Source: an uncultured Aquimarina sp. (GTDB lineage Bacteria; Bacteroidota; Bacteroidia; Flavobacteriales; Flavobacteriaceae). From it: DNA of 53,118 nt. The translations under genes and the position numbers were made by a program. The stretch lies in contig CANMDH010000038.1 in the NCBI GenBank assembly GCA_947496555.1, positions 1 to 53,118 of the forward strand. Reading direction: 5' to 3'. The notes beneath the pieces were generated by a model, which saw only the letters and a list, made by a program, of their open reading frames with translations, ran no database searches and was not told where the DNA came from. Of the stretch, positions 1-8,019 are shown piece after piece (position 1 is the first letter of the stretch; each line of letters starts with the position of its first letter).

Positions 1-200
1 AATTAGCTAGTCGAACTAATCCCGTTGTAAAACGGGATCTGTTTAATCTTTGCAGAGTTTTTCTAGTAAGCAAAGCGCAGTAAAATTAGCTAGTCGAACT
101 AATCCCGTTGTAAAACGGGATCTGTTTAATCTTTGCAGAGTTTTTCTAGTAAGCAAAGCGAGTAAAATTAGTTGGTCGAACTTTAAATCTTTGTAGGAAT
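1..200. repeat. 83-bp tandem repeat, two full copies and a decayed third
   Basis: Copy 1 (1-83) and copy 2 (84-165) differ by a single missing base near the end of copy 2. A third, decayed copy (about 166-197) keeps the first 17 bases with two changes and then the TTTAATCTTTG-like segment, but lacks the hairpin between them. Each full unit holds three stem-loops in a row: ATTAG/CTAAT, CCCGTT/AACGGG capped by GTAA (a GNRA-type loop; 21-36 and 104-119), and CTTTGC/GCAAAG (48-53 with 70-75). The unit also contains a weak -7-like box (AATCTTTG), 17 bases after a TTG. The window starts inside the array, so the copy number is unknown. No protein is evident. Confidence 0.85.
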
Positions 201-262
201 AAACTTCGAAATAATTAACTTTTAAAAAATACATTTATCCTTATCTTCACACTTAGAAATTT

Positions 263-270
263 CCCCCTAG
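263..270 (+). promoter_or_regulatory. CCCCCTAG motif directly before a start codon
   Basis: The octamer CCCCCTAG ends one base before the kinase ATG at 272. The same octamer lies at 22219-22226, three bases before the ATG of an unrelated exported protein. A C-rich octamer in this position is unexpected in AT-rich DNA and cannot act as a Shine-Dalgarno sequence. It could be an operator or a translation signal; its function is unknown. Confidence 0.3.
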
Positions 271-271
271 T

Positions 272-2326
272 ATGTTTAGAAGCAAAATATATACGTGTAT
301 TGTTGCTGTGACTCTTCATTTTTATACATTTTCACAGCAAAAAGAAGGAGTTGAAAGCCTAATAGATAAGGTTGAAAATACAACTAATCGGCAAGAAAAA
401 CTGAAACTTCTGGATTCTTTGTCAAAAGAAATAGCTCAAATAGAATTCACAGATTTTGATTTTTATAAAAAGAATTACCCAAAGTATTCATTGCAATATA
501 TCGACTTGGCCAAAGAATTAGATAGTTTTGATTTGGCCGCTTTTAAGACTTCAAAGTTTTCATATCATTATCTGGGAGTGGTTGGTAAACCGGATTCTGC
601 TTTCGTAATAATAAATAATATAATTAAAGACAGTAATAGAATCAAAAACAAAGCTAATCTTGCTCATTTATACCTTAAAAGAGCAGGTGCTAATTTTCAG
701 ATAGATAAACTAGAAAAAGCAATTGGAGATTATACAAGTGCTGAAAAAATATTTCATAAAACCAAAGACTCTATTTATGAGGCCGATGCAATTTATTTTG
801 GTAGTCAGGCAAATGAGCGTGCCGCTCAATTAACAAATGCAATTGTTGGATATCAAAAGGCAAATGAGTTATATACAAAACTTAACGATACTTCGTACAT
901 GGCATATACTAAGATCGCTATGGCTAGCATCTTTAGTCAATTATATTTGCTTGACGAGTCGCTAAAAGTGAGAAAAGAAACAAGGGAATTGCTCACAAAG
1001 CAAAAAAATAAGGACTATGCGGCTCTTGCCGAATTAAGTGTAAAAGATTCTAGAGATTTTGTAAAATTAAAGCAATTTGATAAACAAGAAGAAGCCCTGT
1101 TAATGGCATTAAAATGGTCCAAAAAACAAACGATTTTTAAAAGTCAAAGTTATATGATCAGGGCTCACCTTTCAGAATTTTATTCGAAACAAAATAAACC
1201 AGAGATCGCCAAAAAATATTTTGACACTATTGCGTTAAATACTGATTTTGTGAATAGTCCTTTTGATAGAATATTTTACCTAAAGGCATTGAGTAGATTA
1301 AAAGTGGCGGAAGGAAAATATAAAGAGGCTATTCCTGTTTTTGAAGAAGAAATCAATATTTTTAAAAAATCAGATGATATTAGGGGGCAAGTTCACCTGG
1401 AAAAAGAGCTCTATAATGCCTATAAAAATATAAATGAATTATCAAAAGCAACAGAGCACCTTAATAGGCATTTATTGCTGAAAGATTCTATTTATAATTT
1501 AACTAGATCTAATAGTGTAATCTATTTTCAAACGCTTTATGAAACCGAGAAGAACAAAAATAAGATTGCAACTCAAAAAGCAAGTATCCAGATATTAGAA
1601 ACAAAAGACAGGGCCAAAAGAAATCTAATAGTGTTTGGAGGTATAGGGTTGAGTTTGCTCTTCTTGTCTATTTATTTGTATAGAAACAGAGTGTATTTGA
1701 TTCGGAATAAAAAATTACAACAATCTTTTTTACAAGAATTGCTTCAAACCCAAGAGCGTGTTAGTAAACGTATTTCTAAGGACCTTCATGATAGTGTTGG
1801 ACAAAGTTTATTAATTATAAAAAACAAAGTCTTACAGAATAAGGATGATAAAACTGCCAAAGTGGTCGACGGAGTAATAGATGAGGTTCGTTCAATATCC
1901 AGGACATTGCATCCTTTCAAATTAGAAGAAGCAGGGCTTACCGTTACATTAGAGAGTAGTGTCGAAATGATCGATGAAAATTATGATATTTTTATTTCGG
2001 CAGAGATAGATAATATCGACAAGGTTTTTGATCAGGAAAAAGAGATAAATATTTACAGATTGGTTCAAGAAAGCTTTAATAATATTATTAAGCATTCAAA
2101 CGCTAGATCTGCAGAGATTAGGGTGGTGAACAAAGATGATAATGTTGAAATCATTATTAAGGACAATGGAAAAGGATTTGATGTTTCCAAAGAGAAAATG
2201 TCCTTCTCCAAAATCGGATTAAAAACGCTGGCAGAGCGTTCAAAATTTTTAAGAGCTAGTTTTAAGATACTTTCAGAGATCGATCAGGGAACTACTTTGA
2301 TTTTTAATATCCCAAAACATGTTTAG
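272..2326 (+). CDS. TPR-containing sensor histidine kinase
   Basis: This is a 684-residue membrane sensor kinase. It has an N-terminal signal peptide (about 1-21, ending TFSQ), a long helical sensor region with TPR-like repeats (about 90-420) that should face the periplasm, and one membrane segment near 450-472. A HisKA_3 dimerisation domain follows, with the phospho-accepting His506 in KDLHDSVGQ. The C-terminal HATPase_c domain has an N box around QESFNNIIKHSN and the G box DNGKGFD. HisKA_3 kinases phosphorylate LuxR/NarL-type regulators, and such a regulator overlaps the 3' end by 8 bp, so the two are co-translated and almost certainly cognate. The sensed signal is unknown. The start was chosen for the signal peptide; no ribosome binding site is visible, only CCCCCTAG. 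Confidence 0.9.
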   Translation: MFRSKIYTCIVAVTLHFYTFSQQKEGVESLIDKVENTTNRQEKLKLLDSLSKEIAQIEFTDFDFYKKNYPKYSLQYIDLAKELDSFDLAAFKTSKFSYHYLGVVGKPDSAFVIINNIIKDSNRIKNKANLAHLYLKRAGANFQIDKLEKAIGDYTSAEKIFHKTKDSIYEADAIYFGSQANERAAQLTNAIVGYQKANELYTKLNDTSYMAYTKIAMASIFSQLYLLDESLKVRKETRELLTKQKNKDYAALAELSVKDSRDFVKLKQFDKQEEALLMALKWSKKQTIFKSQSYMIRAHLSEFYSKQNKPEIAKKYFDTIALNTDFVNSPFDRIFYLKALSRLKVAEGKYKEAIPVFEEEINIFKKSDDIRGQVHLEKELYNAYKNINELSKATEHLNRHLLLKDSIYNLTRSNSVIYFQTLYETEKNKNKIATQKASIQILETKDRAKRNLIVFGGIGLSLLFLSIYLYRNRVYLIRNKKLQQSFLQELLQTQERVSKRISKDLHDSVGQSLLIIKNKVLQNKDDKTAKVVDGVIDEVRSISRTLHPFKLEEAGLTVTLESSVEMIDENYDIFISAEIDNIDKVFDQEKEINIYRLVQESFNNIIKHSNARSAEIRVVNKDDNVEIIIKDNGKGFDVSKEKMSFSKIGLKTLAERSKFLRASFKILSEIDQGTTLIFNIPKHV

Positions 2327-2951
2327 ACCTAATATTTTAATAGCAGATGATCATCCTCTATTGTTAAAAGGACTGGAAGATTTTCTAAAAGAAAAAAAGT
2401 ATAATATCATAGCGGCATGTACAGATGGGTTATCGGCATATAATGCAATTGTTAAAGAAAAACCTGATATTGCGATTCTGGATATCGAGATGCCCAACAT
2501 GACGGGTATTGATATTGCCAAGAATTGTAAAAGGCATCATATTGATACCAAAATTATTTTAAACACCCTTCATAAAGAGAGAAGATTATTTGAAGATGCG
2601 GTAAAGTATAATATACAGGGGTATTTACTAAAAGAGTTTGCTTTAACCGAGATCGAGGCTTGTATAGCTAGTGTCTGGCAAGGGAAACCTTATTTTAGTG
2701 AAAAGATATATAAGCGATTTTCACATACTTCAAAAGAGAATACAATTATTGAAAATCTTACACCTTCTGAGAAAAAAATCTTAAGGCTTATAGCAGATGA
2801 GATGACCAGTTCAGAAATAGCTGATTTCCTTAGTATATCGGTAAGAACTGTAGAAAAACATCGAGCAAATATTATTAAAAAGCTCGATATTGACCATAGG
2901 CCCAACTCACTTCTTATATGGTCACAAAAAAATAAAGAACAACTACTTTAG
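2319..2951 (+). CDS. LuxR/NarL-family response regulator
   Basis: This 210-residue regulator has a receiver domain (1-120) with the acidic pocket Asp10/Asp11, phospho-acceptor Asp55 in ILDIEMPNMTG and the conserved lysine in YLLKE. A LuxR-type helix-turn-helix follows at about 145-205 (LTPSEKKILRLIADEM, then SVRTVEKHRANI). The ATG lies inside the last codons of the upstream kinase, so the pair is translationally coupled. The expected role is DNA binding after phosphorylation by the kinase. A direct repeat of TTACGTA just downstream of this gene has the size and position expected for its binding site (inference). The length is normal for the family. Confidence 0.92.
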   Translation: MFRPNILIADDHPLLLKGLEDFLKEKKYNIIAACTDGLSAYNAIVKEKPDIAILDIEMPNMTGIDIAKNCKRHHIDTKIILNTLHKERRLFEDAVKYNIQGYLLKEFALTEIEACIASVWQGKPYFSEKIYKRFSHTSKENTIIENLTPSEKKILRLIADEMTSSEIADFLSISVRTVEKHRANIIKKLDIDHRPNSLLIWSQKNKEQLL

Positions 2952-2978
2952 TTTTCTAATAGTAAACTTAATTAACAA

Positions 2979-3026
2979 TTACGTAGGGTTACGTATGTTC
3001 TGACAGTTGTCAATTAAATACATTTG
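2979..3026 (+). promoter_or_regulatory. Direct-repeat operator and TAnnTTTG promoter of the small T9SS-tail gene
   Basis: TTACGTA occurs at 2979-2985 and again at 2989-2995, separated by GGG, so the repeat period is 10 bp (one helical turn). An exact Bacteroidota -7 box, TACATTTG, follows at 3019-3026. No -33 TTG lies at normal spacing, which fits an activator-dependent promoter. The repeat centre is roughly 45 bp before the expected transcription start, the usual place for a class II activator such as a NarL/FixJ-type regulator. Binding by the adjacent regulator is inferred. Confidence 0.55.
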
Positions 3027-3068
3027 TTATAATCAATTTATCAATCATTAAAGAGCAGATATTAAGTG

Positions 3069-3323
3069 ATGAGAAGTGTTGATAATGCAAAAGCCTTTTC
3101 GATATATACAAATCCCAAGATGGGAGAGATTTATATCGATTTTGAGACCCAAAGTTCAAAAGCGTACTATAGGGTCTTAAATAAAAAAGGAAAGATTGTT
3201 TGTCAAAATAATAATCCAATTGTAAGAAACACGGTTGCCCTAAGAACATTACCAATAGGACTATACACCCTAGAGGTAAACAGCGAAAATATGATAATAT
3301 CTAAAAAATTTCTGAGACTCTAG
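3069..3323 (+). CDS. Small orphan protein resembling a T9SS C-terminal sorting tail
   Basis: This protein has 84 residues from the ATG at 3069; a GTG codon just before it at 3066 is less likely. Almost the whole protein matches the pattern of the type A T9SS sorting domain: a start like IYTNPKMGEIYIDF, a middle YRVLNKKGKIV, then LPIGLYTLEVNSEN and a final KKFLRL. Normally this domain is the last 70-90 residues of a large secreted protein with a signal peptide. Here it stands alone, with no signal peptide and no cargo. It lies 117 bp after the response regulator, behind a candidate operator, and ends at a strong terminator, so it is probably a regulated single gene. It could instead be a remnant of a larger gene, but no upstream coding sequence is visible. 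Confidence 0.6.
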   Translation: MRSVDNAKAFSIYTNPKMGEIYIDFETQSSKAYYRVLNKKGKIVCQNNNPIVRNTVALRTLPIGLYTLEVNSENMIISKKFLRL

Positions 3324-3343
3324 AGTTTTAGGAAGAACGGGGG

Positions 3344-3380
3344 AAAAAGGCTACATACTTACTAAGGATGTAGCCTTTTT
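3344..3380. terminator. Bidirectional intrinsic terminator
   Basis: GGCTACAT (3349-3356) pairs with ATGTAGCC (3368-3375). The stem is extended by A-run/T-run pairing on both sides, and TTTTT follows on the plus strand. It closes the small T9SS-tail gene. Confidence 0.85.
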
Positions 3381-3575
3381 ATTATATCCTTATGGTAATA
3401 ATTAATTGTAAAAATATTCAGTTATCTGTATTCTTTTGCCGATAGTATACAAAAACTATTATGCATGCATATAATATACTTCCCGTTTCTTTTACCAAGA
3501 TAGCGAGAATACATATATTGTGCGCCAGTTTTTAATTAAGCAAAAAATAAAGCACAATACACAATACTTGACTAT

Positions 3576-4583
3576 ATGTATACTTCAAAAATATCTGGAT
3601 TAGGATGTTATGTTCCTGAAAATGTGGTAACAAATGATGACCTTTCTAAAATAATGGACACCAACGATGCCTGGATACAGGAGCGAACCGGTATCAAAGA
3701 AAGACGGCATATAAAAAAGGGTGATGGCAACAGTACTTCAGTTATGGGAGTTAAAGCTGCAGAAATTGCTTTAGAAAGAGCTAATCTAACAACCGATGAT
3801 ATTGATCTAATTATTTTTGCAACACTAAGTCCTGATATGTACTTTCCGGGAGGAGGAGTACGAGTACAACACATGATGAATATGCGAACAATTCCTGCCT
3901 TGGATGTTCGTAACCAATGTAGTGGTTTTGTATATGCATTATCAGTAGCAGACCAGTTTATTAAAACAGGAATGTATAAAAATGTTCTTGTTATTGGTAG
4001 TGAAAATCATAGTGGAGGATTAGATATGTCGACTAGAGGAAGGGGAGTTTCAGTAATTTTTGGTGATGGTGCAGGAGCAGCAGTTGTAACTAGAAGTGAA
4101 GAAGAAGGTAGAGGTATTTTATCTACACATCTGCATAGTGAGGGAGCACATGCCAAAGAACTGTCTCTAGAAGGACCAAGTACCGAACATTGGGTGCCAG
4201 AAATTATTGCTGACAACCCAACTGAAAATATACCTTATTATCCATATATGAACGGACAGTTTGTTTTTAAGAATGCAGTGGTCCGTTTTTCTGAAGTTAT
4301 CAATGAAGGACTGCAAACAAATAACCTTAGTGCAACAGATATAGACATGCTAATACCACATCAGGCCAATCTTAGGATTTCTCAATTTGTACAGAAACAA
4401 TTTAAACTATCAGACGATCAGGTATATAACAATATTCAAAAGTATGGAAATACTACTGCAGCCTCAATTCCGATAGCGCTAACTGAAGCGTGGGAAGAAG
4501 GTAAAATAAAAGAAGGAGATTTGGTTGTTCTGGCGGCCTTTGGTAGCGGCTTTACTTGGGGAAGTGCAATTATAAGATGGTAA
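3576..4583 (+). CDS. fabH: 3-oxoacyl-ACP synthase III (FabH-like)
   Basis: This 335-residue thiolase-fold enzyme would condense an acyl-CoA with malonyl-ACP. All three catalytic residues are present: Cys115 in NQCSGF, His262 in PHQANLRI and Asn292 in GNTTAAS. The N-terminal signature (TNDDLSKIMDTNDAWI, then RTGIKERR) is typical of KAS III. The gene stands alone with its own terminator. In Bacteroidota the canonical fabH usually lies next to rpmF and plsX, so this may be a second paralogue with a special acyl substrate; the sequence alone does not decide this. About 195 bp of upstream AT-rich DNA must hold the promoter. Confidence 0.85.
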   Translation: MYTSKISGLGCYVPENVVTNDDLSKIMDTNDAWIQERTGIKERRHIKKGDGNSTSVMGVKAAEIALERANLTTDDIDLIIFATLSPDMYFPGGGVRVQHMMNMRTIPALDVRNQCSGFVYALSVADQFIKTGMYKNVLVIGSENHSGGLDMSTRGRGVSVIFGDGAGAAVVTRSEEEGRGILSTHLHSEGAHAKELSLEGPSTEHWVPEIIADNPTENIPYYPYMNGQFVFKNAVVRFSEVINEGLQTNNLSATDIDMLIPHQANLRISQFVQKQFKLSDDQVYNNIQKYGNTTAASIPIALTEAWEEGKIKEGDLVVLAAFGSGFTWGSAIIRW

Positions 4584-4607
4584 TATAATAGTATAGTATC
4601 ATAAATG

Positions 4608-4644
4608 AAAAACGCGAAGACTAAAATATCTTCGCGTTTTTTTT
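4608..4644 (+). terminator. Intrinsic terminator after fabH
   Basis: CGCGAAGA (4613-4620) pairs with TCTTCGCG (4629-4636), flanked by an A run and followed by a run of eight T. The loop is 8 nt. Confidence 0.9.
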
Positions 4645-4860
4645 CCAATAACTTGGTTATTATTTTTTTAAAGGCTAATTCAAATAAATTATAACCATTA
4701 CTACTATATTATAAACGCTATAAATTGTAATGTGTTACAGAAAATATTATTTTTTTATAATTATTTAAATTTAAGGATTTTTTTGACTATATAATGACAA
4801 AATTAGCTATTTTATTAAATTATATTTATAATATTAACATTTTTTTTGTCAAAAATTTAG
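4645..4860. other. AT-rich convergent intergenic region
   Basis: This stretch separates the fabH terminator from the 3' end of the minus-strand receptor. It is very AT-rich and contains one TGTTACAG octamer (4733-4740), also found twice upstream of the receptor. I see no convincing gene, and no clear terminator for the receptor. Confidence 0.6.
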
Positions 4861-7233
4861 TTAAAGTATTCCGCCTCCTGACTTTTCGTTTTTATCTCTT
4901 CGTTTTCTTGATACTTTTCTATTCTTGCCACTTCCAAAACGATAAGAAAGTCCCAGGAACACTGTTTGAGTTTCTCCTTGAAATCTTCCGCTTTGTGGAA
5001 AAGGAGTGTCACCTGCAAACCTAAATCGTTGGGTATTAAAAATATCATTAAAATTAATACTTGCCGTCCCTTTTCCTTTCAGGAAATTATATCTGGCTCC
5101 CGTGTTGATAAAATAGAATGGTTTCATGTCAAACTGAATACCTTTTTGCTCTCCTCTGTAAAACCCAAATACTTGGAAAGTAAGATTTTTGGTGGCTTTA
5201 AAGTTATTATTCATTCTGAAGTTAGATATCACGGCATCTACTTCTCTTGAAACATCTTCTACTACACCTTTTACAGTTTGTCCATAGAAATCAAAACTAA
5301 CATTAAAATTCCACCACTTAGTTACTTTGTAATTACCAGAGAGCTCGAAGCCGTAGGCTGAGTTATTATCAAAATTGTCAAATGTTAATATTTGCCCTTC
5401 TTCTACATCAGGGTTCTCAACCAATGTAAGGTTAATTTCATCATTAATAAGGCGGTAGAATATACCTCCAGTTAGAGATCCGCCTTTCAATCTCCTGGTG
5501 TAATTGAATTCTACAGAATTGGTAAACTGTGGATCTAAAGAAGGATTACCGATAGAAATAATTCTTGGGGTACTCCATTCTCTTATTGGGTTTACCTGGT
5601 TTAGACCCGGCCTGTCCACTCTTCGACTGTAACTTAATTGATAACTGTTTTTTTCTCCTGGTTTATAAGTAAGATAGGCAGAAGGATACACCGTAAAGAT
5701 GTCATCTTCGAATATCTTTTCTCCATTAAAAATAGCGTCAACCTGATAGTTTTCAAATCTAGCTCCAAGTTGATAAGACCATTTTTCATTATTATTTCCG
5801 TAGGTAGCATAAAGAGAATGAATATCGCGATCATAGCTGTAGATCGAGTTTGGAAACAGCGTAGATTGATAATTGTTATCAGTTCTTCTTAAGCGGGCTT
5901 CATACCCAAGTTCTAATTTGGTTTTTTCGGTCAATGGATTTGTATAATCCAGGTTAATGGTGGTATTCGTTCTTTCATTGTCGATAAGGTCATTATAATT
6001 GGTAAATGAACCATCTCCTCCGATAAAATTAAAATCATCATCACTATCACTATCAAAAACATTATAATCTACCTCTAATTCGATGTTATGACCTTCTTTC
6101 TTAAAGTCGTGCTTATAATCAAAGTTATAGGTCGATCCTAAATTCTCACTATCGCTTACGAGATCTTGTGTAAGGTCGTTTTCATCCATGTCAAGGAATA
6201 TGATATCTGTAATTCCTGAAGTTAATCCATCAAATAAGTTTTGATTTGTATATACCGAAATAGTGTTACGCTCATTAATATAATAATCTATTCCTACCTT
6301 AAATAAATGCGATTTATTATTATCAAGGAAAGAGAAATTAGTGAGATAATTCTCATCTTCCCTAAGAACAAATCCACCATTAAGGTTTTTAGTAATATTG
6401 GCGCCGTAGTTTCCATAAAAATTAACTTTCCCGGCTCTATAATTGAGATCTATAGAGTTATTAAAACGGGCATTCTGATCCCAATTTACACCTAGATTGA
6501 TGTTGCCATTAAATCCAATATTTGCATTTTTGTGTAATACAATATTTATGATTCCACTCATCCCTTCGGGGTTGTATTTTGCAGATGGATTTGTGATTAA
6601 TTCGATTTTTTTGATTGATGTCGATGGTATTTGTTTTAATAGCTGTGTCGCACTGATGTTAGTTGGTTTACCATCAATCAGAATACGAACATTTTGATTT
6701 CCTCTTAAAGCAATATTACCATCCTGATCCACATTAACCGATGGTATATTATTCATGATTTCGGCTGCTGTACCACCGGTAGTAGTAAGATCCTTTCCTA
6801 CATTAATAACTTTACGGTCGATTTTTTGTTCTATAGTGGTCCTTTCGGCAACAATGGTTACATCATCAAGAGATTCTGCTTCCTCTACAAGAGATACTGT
6901 TCCTATATTAAGGTTTCTATTTTTTCTTGATATTTCTATTGGTTGTGAGTACGTAGCATATCCTATAAATTGAACTTTTAAAGTGTAATTTCCTTTGGGA
7001 ATATCAGTAATTAAGAAATCTCCATTTTCAGTAGTAATTCCACCACTTATAGTTTTGCTTGCACCATCATTGATTATAATAGTGGCATAGGGAATAGGTT
7101 GATTTAAATTTTTGTCTATGACTTTACCTTTAATACTTCCTACTATGGCATCATCACTGGGTTGTGCGATTAAAATTAAACTGAAAAAAGAGAAAAAAAA
7201 CAGGGTAATTGTTCTTTGAATACGTGTTTTCAT
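4861..7233 (-). CDS. Outer-membrane receptor, TonB-dependent type with OMP_b-brl_3 barrel
   Basis: The protein has 790 residues from the chosen ATG at 7233. That start gives a clean signal peptide (MKTRIQRTITLFFF to LIAQ) and removes 17 implausible residues of the longer frame. A carboxypeptidase-like regulatory beta-sandwich follows (about 30-115), then a plug domain (VGKDLTTTGGTAAEIMNNIP; LRGNQNVRILIDGKPT) and a large barrel of the OMP_b-brl_3 kind. Such proteins sit in the outer membrane, but their substrates are rarely known. The tail after the last strand is strongly basic and then Gly-rich (RKVSRKRRDKNEKSGGGIL), as often seen in this family. No SusD or other partner gene adjoins it, so no substrate can be assigned. 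Confidence 0.88.
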   Translation of the reverse strand: MKTRIQRTITLFFFSFFSLILIAQPSDDAIVGSIKGKVIDKNLNQPIPYATIIINDGASKTISGGITTENGDFLITDIPKGNYTLKVQFIGYATYSQPIEISRKNRNLNIGTVSLVEEAESLDDVTIVAERTTIEQKIDRKVINVGKDLTTTGGTAAEIMNNIPSVNVDQDGNIALRGNQNVRILIDGKPTNISATQLLKQIPSTSIKKIELITNPSAKYNPEGMSGIINIVLHKNANIGFNGNINLGVNWDQNARFNNSIDLNYRAGKVNFYGNYGANITKNLNGGFVLREDENYLTNFSFLDNNKSHLFKVGIDYYINERNTISVYTNQNLFDGLTSGITDIIFLDMDENDLTQDLVSDSENLGSTYNFDYKHDFKKEGHNIELEVDYNVFDSDSDDDFNFIGGDGSFTNYNDLIDNERTNTTINLDYTNPLTEKTKLELGYEARLRRTDNNYQSTLFPNSIYSYDRDIHSLYATYGNNNEKWSYQLGARFENYQVDAIFNGEKIFEDDIFTVYPSAYLTYKPGEKNSYQLSYSRRVDRPGLNQVNPIREWSTPRIISIGNPSLDPQFTNSVEFNYTRRLKGGSLTGGIFYRLINDEINLTLVENPDVEEGQILTFDNFDNNSAYGFELSGNYKVTKWWNFNVSFDFYGQTVKGVVEDVSREVDAVISNFRMNNNFKATKNLTFQVFGFYRGEQKGIQFDMKPFYFINTGARYNFLKGKGTASINFNDIFNTQRFRFAGDTPFPQSGRFQGETQTVFLGLSYRFGSGKNRKVSRKRRDKNEKSGGGIL

Positions 7234-7406
7234 CTGGTCGTTTGTTTGATTGAGAGTTGTTATACATTGTACTTTGTATAGCATAATACAAGCACATAAT
7301 TTTTTGAAATCTATACGGTGATTAGGCGTATATAAGAATATGACGAACGATGATAAATTCTGTTACAGGATATAATAACTTTAACATAACCTTAGAGTTA
7401 AAAGCA

Positions 7407-7434
7407 AAAACCGCCCTTTTTTGAAGGGCGGTTT
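7407..7434 (-). terminator. Hairpin terminator inside a divergent intergenic region
   Basis: CCGCCCTT (7411-7418) pairs with AAGGGCGG (7424-7431), extended by AAAA/TTTT. On the minus strand it is followed by TTTTT. It lies between two divergently transcribed genes, so it does not close either. On the minus strand it would end a short transcript that starts between 7440 and 7656. Confidence 0.6.
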
Positions 7435-7513
7435 TCTATAATAACCAAATAGTAACACTAACCATCAACTATGAATAAAATTTGATTATTATTAAGTAAC
7501 TAACTAACTAAAT

Positions 7514-7573
7514 TTATGAAAAATCATATCTTTTATAAGTAAGACGTAGCTCTTTTAGTTGTGTTACAGCCAT
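7514..7573 (-). CDS. Possible 19-residue leader or small peptide
   Basis: On the minus strand an ATG at 7573 opens a 19-codon frame (MAVTQLKELRLTYKRYDFS, then TAA), about 80 bp upstream of the hairpin terminator at 7407-7434. The peptide is basic and has an amphipathic pattern. The order small frame, then terminator, then receptor gene could be an attenuator or an independent small RNA. A frame of this length can occur by chance, so this is tentative. The rest of the 423-bp intergenic region (7234-7656) is AT-rich, with a TAAC-repeat stretch near 7496-7511 and two TGTTACAG octamers. Confidence 0.25.
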   Translation of the reverse strand: MAVTQLKELRLTYKRYDFS

Positions 7574-7656
7574 GCTTTATTTTTAACATTTTGACTTGCT
7601 TTTTTAACGTTTGAACTCTTATTTTAGGGGTATTAATTGATTTTTGGAATAGGTTT

Positions 7657-8019
7657 ATGAGTAAAAAGACATTGGTGCTTGGCGCATCTTTAAAAACAGA
7701 GCGATATTCAAATTATGTTATTCATAAATTGGTAGAGAACAGGAATGATGTTTCTGCTATTGGATTAAAAACCGGAGAAGTTGCCGGTGTCAAAATACAG
7801 ACCGATTTCGCATATATCCATAGTATAGATACGGTTACACTTTACCTGAATCCACTACGGCAGCAACCGTATTATGATTATATTATTGATCTAAATCCGC
7901 GTAGAGTAATTTTTAACCCAGGAACCGAGAATCCAGAACTATATAGAATCCTAGAAGAAGCAAATATAGAAGTCGATGTGGCCTGTACGTTGGTTTTACT
8001 TTCGACGAATCAGTACTAG
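7657..8019 (+). CDS. CoA-binding domain protein
   Basis: This 120-residue protein is a single CoA_binding_2 (Rossmann-like) domain, with the start pattern [19 protein letters not shown], a central [12 protein letters not shown] and the ending FNPGTENPE. Proteins of this kind (YccU type) bind CoA or a nucleotide, but their physiological role is unclear. Its 3' end overlaps that of the convergent symporter gene by 24 bp, so the two messages are partly complementary. The promoter is not obvious; the sequence TTTTAGGGGTATT lies about 35 bp upstream of the ATG. Confidence 0.85.
   Translation: MSKKTLVLGASLKTERYSNYVIHKLVENRNDVSAIGLKTGEVAGVKIQTDFAYIHSIDTVTLYLNPLRQQPYYDYIIDLNPRRVIFNPGTENPELYRILEEANIEVDVACTLVLLSTNQY

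Noticed and set aside
1-165. tRNA-like or integron attC-like reading of the 83-bp repeat
   Set aside because: The TCGAA-containing loop recalls a T-loop, but there is no acceptor stem or anticodon arm, and no paired GTTRRRY/RYYYAAC core as in attC.
1-200. CRISPR array
   Set aside because: The copies are directly tandem with no unique spacers and are too long for CRISPR repeats.
43-234. Minus-strand 63-codon frame across the tandem repeat
   Set aside because: It exists only because two repeat copies lack stops in this frame; composition is not protein-like and no start signal is present.
3010-3255. Minus-strand frame opposite the T9SS-tail gene
   Set aside because: The plus-strand frame has a recognisable fold, a promoter and a terminator; the minus frame has none.
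4794-5024. Plus-strand frame before and inside the receptor gene
   Set aside because: It runs antisense into the coding end of the minus-strand receptor and is very AT-rich with low-complexity residues; it is a shadow.
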